Below, in pieces: positions 45,960 through 59,000 of a DNA stretch of 64,000 nt. Position 1 is the stretch's first letter. Every line of letters begins with the position of its first letter. A model generated the notes under the pieces. That model saw only the letters and a program-made list of their open reading frames with translations. It was not told the origin of the DNA and did no database searches. This DNA is from Adiantum capillus-veneris. Taxonomy: Eukaryota > Streptophyta > Polypodiopsida > Polypodiales > Pteridaceae. The position numbers and the translations under genes were made by a program. The stretch is from NCBI GenBank assembly GCA_014529385.2, contig CM043959.1:53267253-53331252 (forward strand), written 5' to 3'.

Positions 45960-46972
45960 TCCGGGATTGGGAGCACCATTGGAGCTCAACGGGGAGGCAA
46001 GCGGAGAAGCAGCAAAAACTGCAGCACGTTTTTGCAGATCTATTTTGGCCTACCAAAACGTCTTCATTCAAGTCAATTCTCTCCATTCTTGGTCATTTTT
46101 TCATCCTCTTTAACTTTGCAGAAGAAAGTTTCTCAAAATTTTCACCAATTTTGAGATACGTCACTTAGACTGCCTGTAGGTCGTGAAGTAGAAGCTGCAG
46201 ATTTTTACAGGTCTGTTTTGACCTATAAAACCAGCTTATTTTATGTCCATTCCCTCTCACCCCAACCATTTTTGCGTGGTCTACAACTTTGCAGAAGGAA
46301 TTTTCTGCAAATTTTGCACAATTTGAGAGATATTCAGTTTAGACAGCAAGGTGGTCTACCTTCGTCGGTTCTTCTGCGTACAGGTTTTCATTGCAGACTC
46401 TTTCTGCAATCTCTGTCACATGCATATTTGATGTAAGGTCTTGAGGTTCTATTAAATCAGACAAACCGCCACAACAGTTACAGAAAAGGGTTTTTGTGGT
46501 TAATATAAGATCTTATGCGGTTTATGTATTGTGATGGAAATATGCAAAGCCTATTGTTGAGGGTCGTGGTAAGGTTTTCTTGAGCTGGGGGATTCTCAAA
46601 TGTGGAGATCCTTTTGGTGATACAGGTTTTGGAGCGAGCCCCCGACATCCCCATAGTTTCGGTATCGACATAGGATGTATGTTTATGCCGTTAGTGCAGT
46701 ATTGGTGTGAATCTGCTGCTATCATCTTTATGCGTATGTGTTTGACAATGTTCAGTTGGTCAGAGACACTCTTCTAGAGTTGGAGACATTGACAGTGACA
46801 GTTCTTTGAGATTCTATCTTGCCGGTTTAGCCACTTTGATCAGCATTTCAGTCATTGTACACATTTGTTTGGGTTCAGAGGTCAGTTTTGTAGGGGAGAC
46901 TGCCGAAAATTTTAGGTTTTCTATCATCTTCTTTAGTGCACTGGATCTATTACTTTTGTTCCTTATCGTGGG
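45960..46972 (+). other. Leader of family-B copia with internal duplication
   Basis: This 1-kb untranslated leader contains an imperfect tandem duplication of about 185 bases (roughly 46,015-46,180 and 46,195-46,350). Each unit has a TTTTGRCCTA block, an ACTTTGCAGAAG block and an ATTTTG block. A segment with TGGTGATACAGG (about 46,615-46,630) recurs in the leader of the other family-B copy near 60,475, supporting common descent. Confidence 0.6.
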
Positions 46973-49900
46973 ATGGCTTCATCATCAAAGAATTCTTTGT
47001 TCAACATTGAGAAGTTAGATGACACTAGCTTTCCATTTTGGAAGGAACAAATTTACAATGTCTTAGAACAGAAGAAGCAGATCCGTCCGATAAAGATGAA
47101 GGGGATAAAGCCTGAGGATATGGATGAGTATGATTGGCAGGAGCTGGATGAGCTTGCTAGGTCCACCATCATGCTAACTTTGTCAAGAATGGTTACTTGA
47201 ATGTGACTATGGAAAATACTAGTTATGAGCTGTGGAAGAAGTTATACGACCTATATGAGAAGCAAAGTGCAGCATCACAGGTTTATAGGCTGAAAAATTT
47301 AGTTGATTTGAAGATGGATGAGGGCACACCCATGTGCAACCATCTTAATGAGTTCAACACAATTTTTAGTCAACTTTCTGCACAGGGAATCAATTTCAAC
47401 AATTCGATCAAAGCAATGTTCTTGCTAGTTACGTTGCCAGAAAGTTGGGATACTTTTTGTACAACAATAAGTAACTCAGCACCTCCTGATGGTTTAACAT
47501 GTGATGATGTTGAGGGAAACTTTCTTATTGAAGAGGTTAGCAGCAAGAATCTTGATACTTCTCGTGGTACTAGCAATGCTCTCATTGTTCATGTTCGATC
47601 ACAAGAAAAGGGCAAGCAGAATCAGAGAGGAAAATCTCGTAGCAAATCATGTGGCCAAAAAGACATTGAGTGCTATCATTGTCACAAAAAGGGTCATATG
47701 AAGAAAGACTGTCGAAAGTGGAAACAAGAGAAAGATAAAGACAAGAAGCAGGAAGAAGGCAAGGCTAAAGACGGTAGTATAAAAATTGAAGAGATCAACA
47801 ATGTTTTTGTTGAGAATTCTGATGGAGATATTTATCTCATGGATTCAACATTTTTGGTTGCCACTGATGACTATGCTTTATAGGATTGGGTTATTGACTC
47901 AGGTGCATCATTTCATGTGACTCCTCACAGAGAGTGGTTCAGTACATATGATGGAGCCCGTAAAGGTCATGTTCGTCTTGGCGATGATTTTGCTTGCGAC
48001 ATAGTTGGTGTCGGCGATGTGCAACTGAAATTTATGAATGGTTCTTCATTCATGCTCAAGAATGTGAGACATGTGCCGAAGCTTACCAAAAGCTTGATTT
48101 TAGTATAGGACAATTGGATGACGCAAGATATTATTGCACATTTGGTGATAGTTTGTGGAAGATCACGAAAGGTTCTTTAGTGGTAACACATGGTTCAAAG
48201 TTTGGGACTTTGTACATGCTACATGTATCCAATGTTAAAAACTATTTAGTTTGTGTAACCAAGCAGCCAAGTGTTTCTTTGTGGCATCGCCGATTAGGAC
48301 ATATTTCTCAAAAGGGAATGAAAATCTTGTCTCGTTTTGGTTATGTACTTGGCTTCAATTTCTCAGACTTTTCAGTTTGTGAGCATTGTTGTTACGATAA
48401 ACAAACACAATCAACACACAAAAGGGGAATCACTCATAAAAGTGAGCCATTAGAGTTAGTGCATAGTGATGTGTGTGGACATATGCCTAACATATCCATG
48501 GGAGGTTCATTGTACTTTGTTACATTCATTGATGACTTCTCAAGGAAAGTCTGGGTATATCCTCTCAAAAAGAAGGATGAAGTTCTTTCAAAATTTTAGA
48601 ATTTTGTGGCATTAGTGGAGAATCAATCTGGCAAGAAAGTAAAGTGCTTAAGGTCAGACAATGGTGGTTAGTATTTCACTAAAGTCTTTGAAAATTTTTG
48701 TGATTCAAAAGGCATCAAAAGAGAGTTGACTGCTCCATATAACCCTCCACAAAATGGTGCTGCTGAGAGGATGAACCGTACCATACAAAAGAAGTTATGT
48801 AGCATGTTGTCTAATGCAGATTTTCCTAATGGATTTTGGGCGGAAGCGTTAGCAACTGCTATCCATCTTATTAATAGATCTCCTAACAAGGCTTTAGATG
48901 AGAAGGTACCTGAAGAGGTTTGGTTTGGGAAGCCACCTTCTTACAAGCATCTTAGAGTCTTTGGCTGTGAAGCGTATTGCCATGTTCTAAAGGAGTTTCG
49001 AAGCAAGTTGGTTCCTAAGTCAAAGAAATGCATATTTCTTGGTTATGGAAATCCTGGTGAGATGGGATTTTGGTTATGGGATCCTAAAGGTAAAAAGATA
49101 GTTCGCAGTAATGACGTATACTTCAATGAAGAAAAGATGATAAGAAGCCTGTGCATACAGTGGAGGTCAAGAGAGTTATCTTCCAAGAAGATGGAACTGT
49201 CCACAATAGGGTGAAGTGCCTAATGTCAGACAACAAGTACAGAGTCCTCCTGCAGTACAAGATGTTGTTGAGGGACAACTGGCTCAAGCAGTTATTAGAA
49301 GGTCTACAAGAGTTTCAAGGCCTCTTGATAGATTTACTCCCTCATTGGACTACATTATGTTGACAGATTACGGAGAGCCTTCTGGCTACTATAAGGAAGC
49401 CATGTCAATGGATGACAAGGCGAAGTAGGAGAAAGCTATGCAATAAAAAATGGACTCGTTGCATAAGAATCAAACTTGGAAGTTGGTTTGGTTGCCTAAA
49501 GGTAAAAAGGCATTACCATGCAAATAGGTGTACAAGCAGAAAATTATACCTCATGATAATAAACCCAAGTACAAGGCACGACTTGTTGCTAAAGGATTCA
49601 AGGAGAGGTAGGGTATTGACTTTGATGAGATCTTTTCTCCGGTTGTCAAGACGACTACTCTGCGGTGTGTGCTTGCGTTGGTTGCTAAAGACGACATGGA
49701 ACTTGACCAGATGGATGTCAAGACGGCATTCTTGCACGATGATCTTCAAGAAGAAGTTTATCTGTAGCAGCCATAAGGTTTTGTTGAGAAGGGCAATGAA
49801 GACTTGGTGTGTCAGTTAGAAAAGACTCTTTACGGTCTAAAACAGTCATCAAGGGAGTGGTATCATGAATTATACTCGTATTTGCTCTTTCAAGGCTACA

Positions 49901-50920
49901 AACGTAGCGATATGGACCATTGCCTCTACACTAAGCGAGCTAAAGATGGTAGTTTGCTGATTTTGGTCCTTTATGTGGACGATATGTTAATTGCCGGGAA
50001 ATGTAGGGATGAGATTTCAGCCTCGAAGTCAGAGTTACATGCAAACTTTGAAATGAAAGACATGGGTGAAGCAAGCCATCTTGTCATGCACATTAAGCGA
50101 GACAGAATTGGTCCATTTGTCTCAATCTGAGTATATTGTTAAAGTGCTCAAGCTTTTCAATATGGAGAAGGGGAAGGCATTGAGTACTCCATTGCCTCCA
50201 AATGTGAAACTTTCTAAAAATGATTTCCCTAAGTCTAAAGAGGAAAAGACTGAAATGGCACAAGTGCCTTATTCATTTGTAGTTGGGAGTTTGATGCATA
50301 CTATGATTGCTACACGTCCTGATATTGCTTTTGCAGTGGGAGTTGTTAGCGGATATATGTCAAATCCAGGCAAGAAACATTGGGAGGCAGTGAAAAGGAT
50401 TATGCGATATTTGAATGGTACAAAAGACGTGTGCATTTGCTTTGGAAGAAAGGAAGCATGCGTAATGGGTTACACGGATGCAGATTATGCAGGAGACTTG
50501 GACAAGAGAAGGTCCACTTCAGGATATGTTTTTGAATTCACTAGGGGTGCAGTTTCATGGCGATCTTGTTTGCAAGATTGTGTTACCTTGTCTACTACAG
50601 AGGCTGAATATGTTGCAGCTTCAGAAGCTTGCAAGGAAGCTATATGGCTTGGTCGGCTAGTGGGAGACTTGGGACTCAATGTTGAAATGCCTGTGTTACA
50701 TTGTGATAGCCAAAGTGCTATACAATTGGCAAAGAATCCAGTGTTTCATGCAAAGATAAAGCATGTGGATGTGAAGTATCACTTCATTCGTGAGGTACTT
50801 GAGGACAAGTGATTGCAGCTTGCCAAGATTCACACCACTGAGAATCCTGCTGATTTTCTCACAAAGGGCTTACCTTTAGAGAGGTTTGCACATTGTCGCG
50901 CACTCATGGGCATTGGGTAG
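46973..50920 (+). pseudogene. Family-B copia gag-pol polyprotein
   Basis: The start is MASSSKNSLFNIEKL. Gag carries LWKKLYDLYEKQSAASQVYR and the knuckle CYHCHKKGHMKKDC. The protease reads VIDSGASFHVT. The integrase has LWHRRLGHIS, HSDVCGHMPN, FIDDFSRKVWVYPL, LRSDNGG and PYNPPQNGAAERMNR. RT keeps [23 protein letters not shown] and YVDDMLIAGK. RNase H has YTDADYAGDLDKRRSTSGY and HVDVKYHFIREVLEDK. Frameshifts lie near 47,185, 48,105, 49,140 and 50,100. Stops include 47881, 48598, 48669, 49426, 49446, 49527, 49608, 49766 and 50811. The element is not autonomous, but domain order is complete. Confidence 0.88.
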
Positions 50921-51007
50921 ATGATCATGGTCATTGTCTACCTTTATTGTATGTCTATATACATTGTCACCCCAGCTTAAAGGCACACTGTCCTTTAAGT
51001 GGGAGGT

Positions 51008-51184
51008 TGTTGGGGTGGTAAAGCCCAATGTGTTGCACCTGAGTGTTGGGAGACCGGAGACTACTGGAAACTAACACTGACCATTCATTCTACATGATAG
51101 AATAAGGACTCATAACCCTAACACTATTGTGTTTGGAGTCCACCCAAACATGTGTCTCCTCTCTTCTCCATTGCTTCACACACA

Positions 51185-51246
<62 letters not shown>

Positions 51247-51257
51247 CGTGCACTTCA
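51008..51257 (+). repeat. 3' LTR of family-B copia, with (CA)n(CT)n
   Basis: 250 bases. At the corresponding place it carries only about five CA units followed by about 28 CT units (51178-51243). Confidence 0.9.
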
Positions 51258-51314
51258 CTTAGCTTGTCTAAGGTTTTCCAAAGCAACCAGATGTATGTTT
51301 CCATAGAAGGGAAT

Positions 51315-51810
51315 GTTTGATGGGAGATTGTAAGATGTGTGGAGTGAAGAGGGTGGAGTTATGTTGTTTGGAGATAGCAAAGCCAGGTAAGAGTATTACT
51401 ATGAAAGTATTTGCATATGTAGAAGCAAAAGACAAGCATGGAAACAACAAAAAAGAAAAGATCTGTTGCATAAAGAAATGTAGTGCTGGGAGTTCCTTCA
51501 ACTCTTGAAGTCCAAGTTGTAGGTCTTCATCACTCATAACTATACAGCTCGATGGCAAGCACAAGAATTCAAGAATTATCTACTTAGGTTTTTAGATGAT
51601 GTGGTGGTTTCAGTTGTTGATTTTGAGGAGAATTATGCCTTCAAGGAGCAAACTGAGATTCAGTCAATGCATTGGTACTCTAGCCAAGTAGCCATTTTTG
51701 TACACATAATAGTACTACTGCAAGGAAGGGGAGGTAGTCAAAATAATCCACTTCTTCATATCAGATGACAAGGTGCATGACACATTGTTTGTGCAACATT
51801 GCTTCTTCAT
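51315..51810 (+). pseudogene. Uncharacterised protein family relic, first part
   Basis: Plus frames read GDCKMCGVKRVELC, then after a shift THNYTARWQAQEFKNYLLRF, LDDVVVSVVDFEENYAFKEQ, TEIQSMHWYSSQVAIFVHI. After another shift come EVVKIIHFFISDDKVHDTL and FVQHCFFIE. A WQ..F, VVDFEENY, HW..Q, ISDD..HD order recalls a large, unannotated family of repeat-associated proteins in plants and animals. Spaced acidic residues would suit an RNase-H-like nuclease fold; that is inference. The frame is cut at 51810 by a gypsy LTR, and the next conserved block is missing. Confidence 0.45.
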
Positions 51811-53932
51811 TGAAATATCCAAACCCCAAGAGTTCACTCCTCTTGTCTCCCGGTGTTCAAACACATCGCTACCACATGTATATGGCAACAAATCCCCCTT
51901 GGGAGTGATGCGTGTCTTTAGTTGCCCATACAACTAAATTGTCTTGAAACTTGGGTACAAACCCGTAGTGACTAACTTGCAACTTGGGCACCAACCCACA
52001 AAGTATTATCTTGCATTCTAAGAACCAACCCGCAAGATGTGTGCAACCATATTCACTGTTTTAGCGTTCACTCCGCTAAGCTCTCCTCTTTGGATATCAA
52101 AGGGTGTTTTGACTATATCAGTATAGGATTGTTGAATCAAGAAGATTCAAAAGGTCTTCTACTAGGCAAACATTTCTTTCCTATGAGCAAACAAACACTT
52201 TCCAAACAATCTTTCCCTGTTAATACAACTTAAGAAAATTAACAAGTTTAATTGATGTGGTTTAAAATTGGGAATGACCCAATGGTTAGGTAGTTTTCTA
52301 CTTTCTAATTACTCGTCATGCATTGATAAAAAAAGAAGTTTCCTACATGTTCATAAACAATAACATCATTTCGTGGAATAAGTGGCACATCCTCGTTCAG
52401 CCTTTCCTTTTCCTTTACCATCACTGGTTCCGGCTTCGTGATCGTCTGATCCACCATAGCGAGTTCTCTTGGGTGCCATTCCCACTACTTAATACTTAAC
52501 TTAACTTGAAAATTTGGAAGCTAAAGTATAAGAATCCAATGGAAGTAGGGTAAATGATTACAAGTGTTTTGATTCCAAAACATATATGGGTATTCCACAC
52601 ATCAAACCAAAAACATATACTTGCTTAATCCTACCATAATCTTATTATAAACATGCACTATAATCCATACACTAATCACATGATTAATCACTTATATCTA
52701 CTTGCAAGAACAATCCATCATTTTAGTCGGACAAAATTCTTGAATATGATTATCTAATTCATGCAAGCATCTAAGTTACATTGATGAAGAATTGTGCATT
52801 CAGTCAACACAATTGATTATGTAATCAAGTAGCGAGACCTTCATTACTTTGTAATGTAGAGAAATCACCATAAAATAGGTATATTGATTGTTGATACCAA
52901 TTGAGGATAGGTATATAAGAGTATAGAATTTGATAAAAGAGTAGCAATTGGAAAGGATTTCCAATTGAGTAATAACATGGTAGTAATTGGAAAGGATTCC
53001 AATTGAATAATAATATGGTAGCAGTTGGAGAGGATTTCAATTGAGAGAAGAGATTGATAATAACTTGATTGAATGATAGATTGACATTACCCAAATGTGC
53101 TTTGGAGTTATTAATCTCTCAAAGCTTCTATGCGGTAGTCACCAAGTTGTTTGCCACAGCAGTAGAGCTCCCTTCTCCTAAGTGTGTTCAAGTGTGTGTA
53201 AAATTGAGTGTGAATGCCCTTTATATAGTGTTTTGGGGGTTGCTTGATGCTCAAGGCATGGCCATACCTCCCTTGCTCGCCCCCTCTTGCCAAATGAAGA
53301 AGTAGAGGTGTCACAAGCCTCTCACTTATTACCACTAGAGGTGTCCCAATCTACCCAATTGAGTGATACACCTCATGTCCTTTCCCATGCTTAGAGTCAA
53401 CATACCATAAGATATGGGTCCATGGATATGGTCATTTATGGGCATACATACACATACACATACATACATGCCCATGCACATGCATATCTTAGACTTAAGA
53501 ATTAATTTATTAACACTAGGATGAAAATTATTTGTCTAGAGTGAGCTTTGCTTATCAGAATTTAATTTTGAAAGTTTCTATTAAAAGACAAGCTTGAGGA
53601 TGACAAGTTAAGGTGTCAGATGCACACACCTGCCGCATTTAGAAGGTTTTGGAGCAGGCAACTATTTTTATGGAAATTCAAAACGGGATAGATTTTGACG
53701 AGACGGTCGTGTCTAGGTGGGTGTAAGCACCTCAAAACTTTCTATTTTTGGATGAAAATTATAAAAAAGTAAAAAATTCACTTTTTGAAATCTTACAACA
53801 ATGTATTTATCATTAGCTCATCAAAGGTAAAAAAACTACCAAAAATAGTAACTTTTTGTTTATGACTAGAATGGCCTGATATGTATTCCTTTACATGGGA
53901 ATCCCCTCTCGAAGGGTGGAAGAGACCTTACA
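51811..53932 (-). mobile_element. Solo gypsy LTR (2.1 kb)
   Basis: In plus reading it runs from TGAAATATCCAAACCCC to GAGACCTTACA. It is colinear with the LTR at 54699-62335, minus the nested copia there. The minus strand thus begins TGTAAGGTCTCT. No internal sequence, primer-binding site or polypurine tract is attached on either side, so this is a solo LTR. There is no convincing TSD (TTCAT against TAATG). An included 67-base patch (51,846-51,912) comes from another element. Confidence 0.75.
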
Positions 53933-53939
53933 TAATGAA

Positions 53940-54280
53940 GCTATTCTAAAGTGAGCAATAGACGTGGTTGCTTATTGCCAAGCCAACCTGTCAAAGGCAT
54001 CACCACTTGCATCGTATCCTTCAAAATAAAGGGAATGTGCCCATGTGTTTTGGGAAGTTAAATTAGGGAATGTGAACAGAGAAGTCAAGTGGAATGGTGC
54101 CAGTGTTAAGGAAACTCGCTCTTTGTGTGAGGTCCCCACCCTGTTACCATATCCATTTGGCAGTAGGAGGGTATGTGACAGGTTGCTAGGCACTAATTTC
54201 TTGAGAAAACATAGTCAAGAAGGAATTGATTTCCAATGGATGGTCTCTCATCACCGAACCATTGAAGAGGGTTCCTAGCC
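53940..54280 (+). pseudogene. Uncharacterised protein family relic, second part
   Basis: Beyond the LTR the plus strand resumes with AIDVVAYCQANLSKASPLAS, a stop, then HVFWEVKLGNVNREVKWNGA and SVKETRSLCEV. This is the downstream part of the same family as far as I recall the pattern (a VV-FC..L segment, then FWEVK-GDVNR, then TRSLH). About 60-90 residues that should connect the two parts are absent, so the LTR event came with a deletion. The ORF continues to GTNFLRKHSQEGIDFQWMVS and ends at 54278. Confidence 0.45.
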
Positions 54281-55815
54281 CTGTCTCGCGAAAGCATGAA
54301 CTGATAGAAGAATTTTATACGTCCTAATTCTCACCTTCCAAACGAGAGAAAATCCAATACCTTTTTTCCCATAGCTTTCAAGGACATGTATATTTGGGAC
54401 TTCTTGACTCTTGGCACAATGAGTCTCTAATTTAGTTTCTTTTAATAAGAGGGAGTGGAGAGTTTCTCGACTAATTGAGACCACCCATCCTTGACTGGCA
54501 ACCTGAACCAACCCCCACTTTCCACCCCAAACTCACACTTTGTAGCTTGTTTTCTAATTACTACGACATGATTGCTCATACACCCAATTCCTTTGTAAGA
54601 TTCCCATCACAAGTTTGTTAAAATAGCCCTTTGAGCATTATCAAATCAGTACCAAAACAATCTTTCTAGAAGAAAAACAACATACGACCCTTCTTTATTA
54701 AAATATCCAAACCCCAAGAGTTCACTCCTCTTGGCAAGAGTTTATTGATCCCAATGTCTTTAGTTGCCCATACAACTAAATTGTCTTGCAATCTCGGCAC
54801 AAATCCGCAGTGACTAACTTGCAACCTGGGTAAAAACCCGCAAGTACTATCTTGCATTCTAGACACACACCCGCAAGATATGTGCACCCATATGCATTGC
54901 TTTAGCATTCACTCCGCTAAGCCCTCCTCCCAAGATATCAAAGCAAGTTTTGACTATATTGGTATAGGATTTTGAATGAAGAAAGTTGAAGAGTTTTCCT
55001 ACTAGGCAAACATTTCTTTCCTACTTCAAACATTATATCCTCAAACAATCCTTCATTTAATACAACTTAAAGAAAATTAACAAGTTCAATTGACGTGGTT
55101 TCGAATTGGGACTGACCCAATGTTTAGGTAGTTTTCTACTTCCTAATTACTCATGATGCATTGATAAAAAAAGAAGTTTTCTACTTGTTCATGAGCAATA
55201 ACATCACTTTGTGAAATAAGTGGCACATCCTCAATCATCGAGGCCTATCCTTTGCCTTTACCATCATTGGTTGTGGCTTCGCGATCGTGTGGTCCACCAT
55301 AGCGAGTTCTCTTGGGTGTCATTCCCACTACTAAATAGTGAACTTAACTTGAAAAGTTGTAAGCTAAACTTTAAGAATCCAATGGAAGTAGGGTAAATGA
55401 TTACAAGTGTTTTAATTCCAAAACATATATGGTTATTCCACATATCAAACCAAAAACATATGCTTGCTTAATTCTGCCATAATCTTATGATAAACATGTG
55501 TTATAACCCATACACTAATCACATGATTAATCACTTATATCTACTTGCAAGAACAATCCATCATTTTAGTCGGACAAAAATCTTGAATATGTCTAGCTAA
55601 TTCATGCAAGCATCTAGGTTACATTGATGAAGAATTGTGCATGCAGTCAACACAATTCATTATGTAATCGATAGCGAGACCTTCATTACTTTGTAATGTA
55701 GAGAAATTACCATAAAATAAGTATAATGATTGTTGATTTCCAATTGAGAATAGGTAAATAAGAGTATAGCATTTTATAATAGAGTGGCAATTGGAAAGTA
55801 TTCCAATTGAATAAT

Positions 55816-56007
55816 TGAAGGAGTACGAGTGGAAGTGCGACGCGAGAGAGAGTGCGAGAAGAAGAGCACGACGATATGGTGAACTCGCTCTACTGTAATG
55901 TGTAGAACATAGCGAGTTCTTATTAGGTTTTTACAAAAGAATATGTGTACATACCTGGCGGCCCGCCCACTTACCTGGGCGACCACATTGGGCTTTATAC
56001 CCCAACA
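55816..56007 (-). repeat. 3' LTR of young family-B copia
   Basis: 192 bases in plus reading, from TGAAGGAGTACGAG to ATACCCCAACA. Confidence 0.93.
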
Positions 56008-56096
56008 ACCTCCCACTTAAAGTCCAATGTGGTACTTTAAGTGTGAGAGAAGCTACTATACAAGCTAATATACAAGAGATGTAGAGAAGTGATGTA

Positions 56097-59000
56097 CTAC
56101 CCTACACCTATCTGCTTGCGAAAATGCGCAAAGCTCTCTGAGGGAAGTCCTTTTGTAAGTAGATCAGCAGGATTTTCTGTGGTGTGAACTTTGACAAGCT
56201 GAAGTTGCTTATCCTCGAGCATTTCCCTGATGAAATGATACTTCACATCCACATGCTTTGTCTTTGAGTGATAAACTGGATTGCGAGCCAATTGTATAGC
56301 ACTTTGACTATCACAATATAACACAGGCATCTCTTCTTTGATTCCCAAATCTGTTACTAGTCGATTAAGCCAAATTGATTCTTTGCATGCCTTTGATGCT
56401 GCAACATATTCAGCCTCTGTAGTAGACTGAGTAACACAATCTTGTAATCTAGAAGCCATGATACTGCTCCACCAGCCAATGTAAAGGCATACCTTGACGT
56501 AGACCTTCGGTTGTCTAAGTCACCTGCATAATCGGAGTCTGTAAAACCCTTTACACTTAGCTCCTGACTCCCATAGCATATACGCATACTCTTTGTAGCT
56601 TTCAGGTATCTCAATATTCCTTTCACTGCCTCCCAATGTTTCTTGCCTAGGTTTGACATGTATCGACTTACTACTCCCACTGCAAATGCAATGTCTGGGC
56701 GAGTAGCAATCATTGCATACATCAAACTACCCACTGCAGACGCATATGGAATCTTATCCATTTCAGCCTGTTCTTCCTCAGACACAGCACAATCTTGTTT
56801 GCTAAGTTTCACATATGGTGGCAATGGAACACTCAATGACTTTCCCTTCTCCATATTGAAACGTTGCAAAACCTTGTCAATATACTCTGTTTGAGATAAC
56901 CAAATCAACTTCCTTGATCTGTCTCTGTCAATGTGCATACCAAGTATATGACTTGCCTCACCCATGTCTTTCATGTCAAACGATTTTGCCATCTTTGACT
57001 TCAAAGCTGAAATTTCTTCCAAGTGCTTGCCAGCAATGAACATGTCATCCACATACAAAACAAGGATCAGCCAATTGCCATCCTTAGCCTTCTTTGTATA
57101 TAGACAGTGATCAAACTCACTACGTTTGTAGCCTTGAGAAAGCATAAACTTGTGGAATTTATGGTACCATGCCCTCGGTGATTGTTTTAAGCCATAAAGA
57201 CTCTTTAACAACTGGCATACCCAAGCTTCCTTGCCTTTCTCAACAAACCCTTCTGGCTGCTGCATGTAAATTTCCACATCTAAATCACCATGCAAGAACG
57301 CTGTCTTGACATCCATTTGGTGCAACACCAAATCTAATATGGCAACCAATGCAAGAAAGCATCTCAATGTAGTCATCTTGACCACCGGAGAGAAGACTTC
57401 ATCAAAGTCAATGCCTTGTTCTTGCTTAAAGCCCTTGGCAACAAGCCTTGCTTTGTACTTTGGCTGACTATCATGAGCGGTGATCTAATACCTGTAAACC
57501 CATTTACAAGGTAGAGCCTTTCTGCCCCGTGGTAATTGAACTAGCTTCCATGTCTGGTTTTTATGCAGAGCTGTCATCTCTGACTGCATGGCCAATTGCC
57601 AATTCCCGGAGTCCTTCATTTGCACTGCTTCCTTGTAACATGAAGGCTCATTGCAATCAGTCAACATGACATAGTTCATAGATGGAACAAACCTATCAGG
57701 AGGTCGCGTGACATGTCCAGATCTATGCACAATAGGTGGCTCAGGCTCAGCCACAACCTGTGGTTCCAATCTATCCTGTCCTTGCTCCTCTTGAGCCCTG
57801 ACATTTTGTCTTGCACGTGCAGGTCCATCTTCTTGGAAGACAACTCTTCTAATCTCCTCAACCCTGTCTGGTTTAGTATGATATTTGGATTCATTAAAGT
57901 GAACATCATTACTGCGGACAACCTTTCTGGATTCGGGATCCCAAAGTCTGTACCCCATCTCACCAGAATTACCATAGCCTAGAAAGATGCACTTTCTACT
58001 CTTTGGCTCAAGTTTGTTCCTAAATTCCTTTGGAACGTGAGTATATGCCTCACAGCCAAAGACTCTGAGATGCTTGTATGAGGGCACCTTGCTTGACCAT
58101 ACCATCTCTGGCATTGAATCCTTCTGCAAAACCTTGCTAGGAGATCTATTTACAAGATGAACAGCTATTGATACAGCTTCAGCCCAAAACCCATTTGGCA
58201 GCTGTGCATTAGACAACATACTTCTGACCTTCTCTTGTATGGTCCTATTCATCCTCTCAGCAACACCATTTTGAGGAGGATTGTAAGGAGCAGTAAGTTC
58301 ATGTTTTATACCTTTTGACTCACAAAAGTCCTGAAAGGCCTTGGAAACGTACTCTCCACCATTGTTAGTGCGTAAGCATTTAAGCTTCTTGCCACTCTGA
58401 TTCTCCACAAGTGTCACAAACGTTTTGAAAACACTAAACGCTTCATCCTTGTGCTTGAGAAAGTAAACCCATACTTTCCTCGAGTAATCATCTATAAATG
58501 TCATAAAGTAAGAAGCTCCCCCTAGAGATAGGTTAGGCATAGGTCCACACAAATCACTATGAACAAGTGCCAACTGTGTATCTCTTCTACTGCTTCTATG
58601 CTTATGTGGCTGCTGTGTTTGCTTACCATACAGACAATGTTCACAGAATTCAAAATCATTAAATGAAAAGCCAGGCAAATAACCAGAACGAGACAAGATT
58701 TCCATTCCCTTCTTGGACATATGTCCTAACCGGCTTTGCCACAAAGAAACGTTCGGCTGCTCGGTTACATTGATTACATTTTTAGAGACATTTGATACAT
58801 AAATCATGTAAAGTCATCTAGACTTTACTCCATGTGCGACTGCCATAGAACCCTTGGATATCTTCCACATGTTCTGTCCAAAAGTGGTGACGTAGCCAGC
58901 ATCATCAAGTAAACCTGTGCTGATCAAGCTCTTTGTAATTGCGGGAACATGTCTCACATTCTTCAGCGTGAAAGAAGAGCCATTCTGAAACTTCAATTGA

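Larger units (their letters stand above)
45718..51257 (+). mobile_element. Complete copia element, family B (decayed), TSD CTTAG
   Basis: The 5' LTR is 45718-45945 and the 3' LTR 51008-51257. Both start TGTTGGG and end CACTTCA. The 5-base duplication CTTAG lies at 45713-45717 and 51258-51262. The primer-binding site is at 45948-45959 and the polypurine tract AAGTGGGAGGT just before 51008. The interior has a 1-kb leader and a broken gag-pol. LTRs are only about 90 % alike, so this is older than the family-B copy at 55.8-61.4 kb. Confidence 0.93.
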
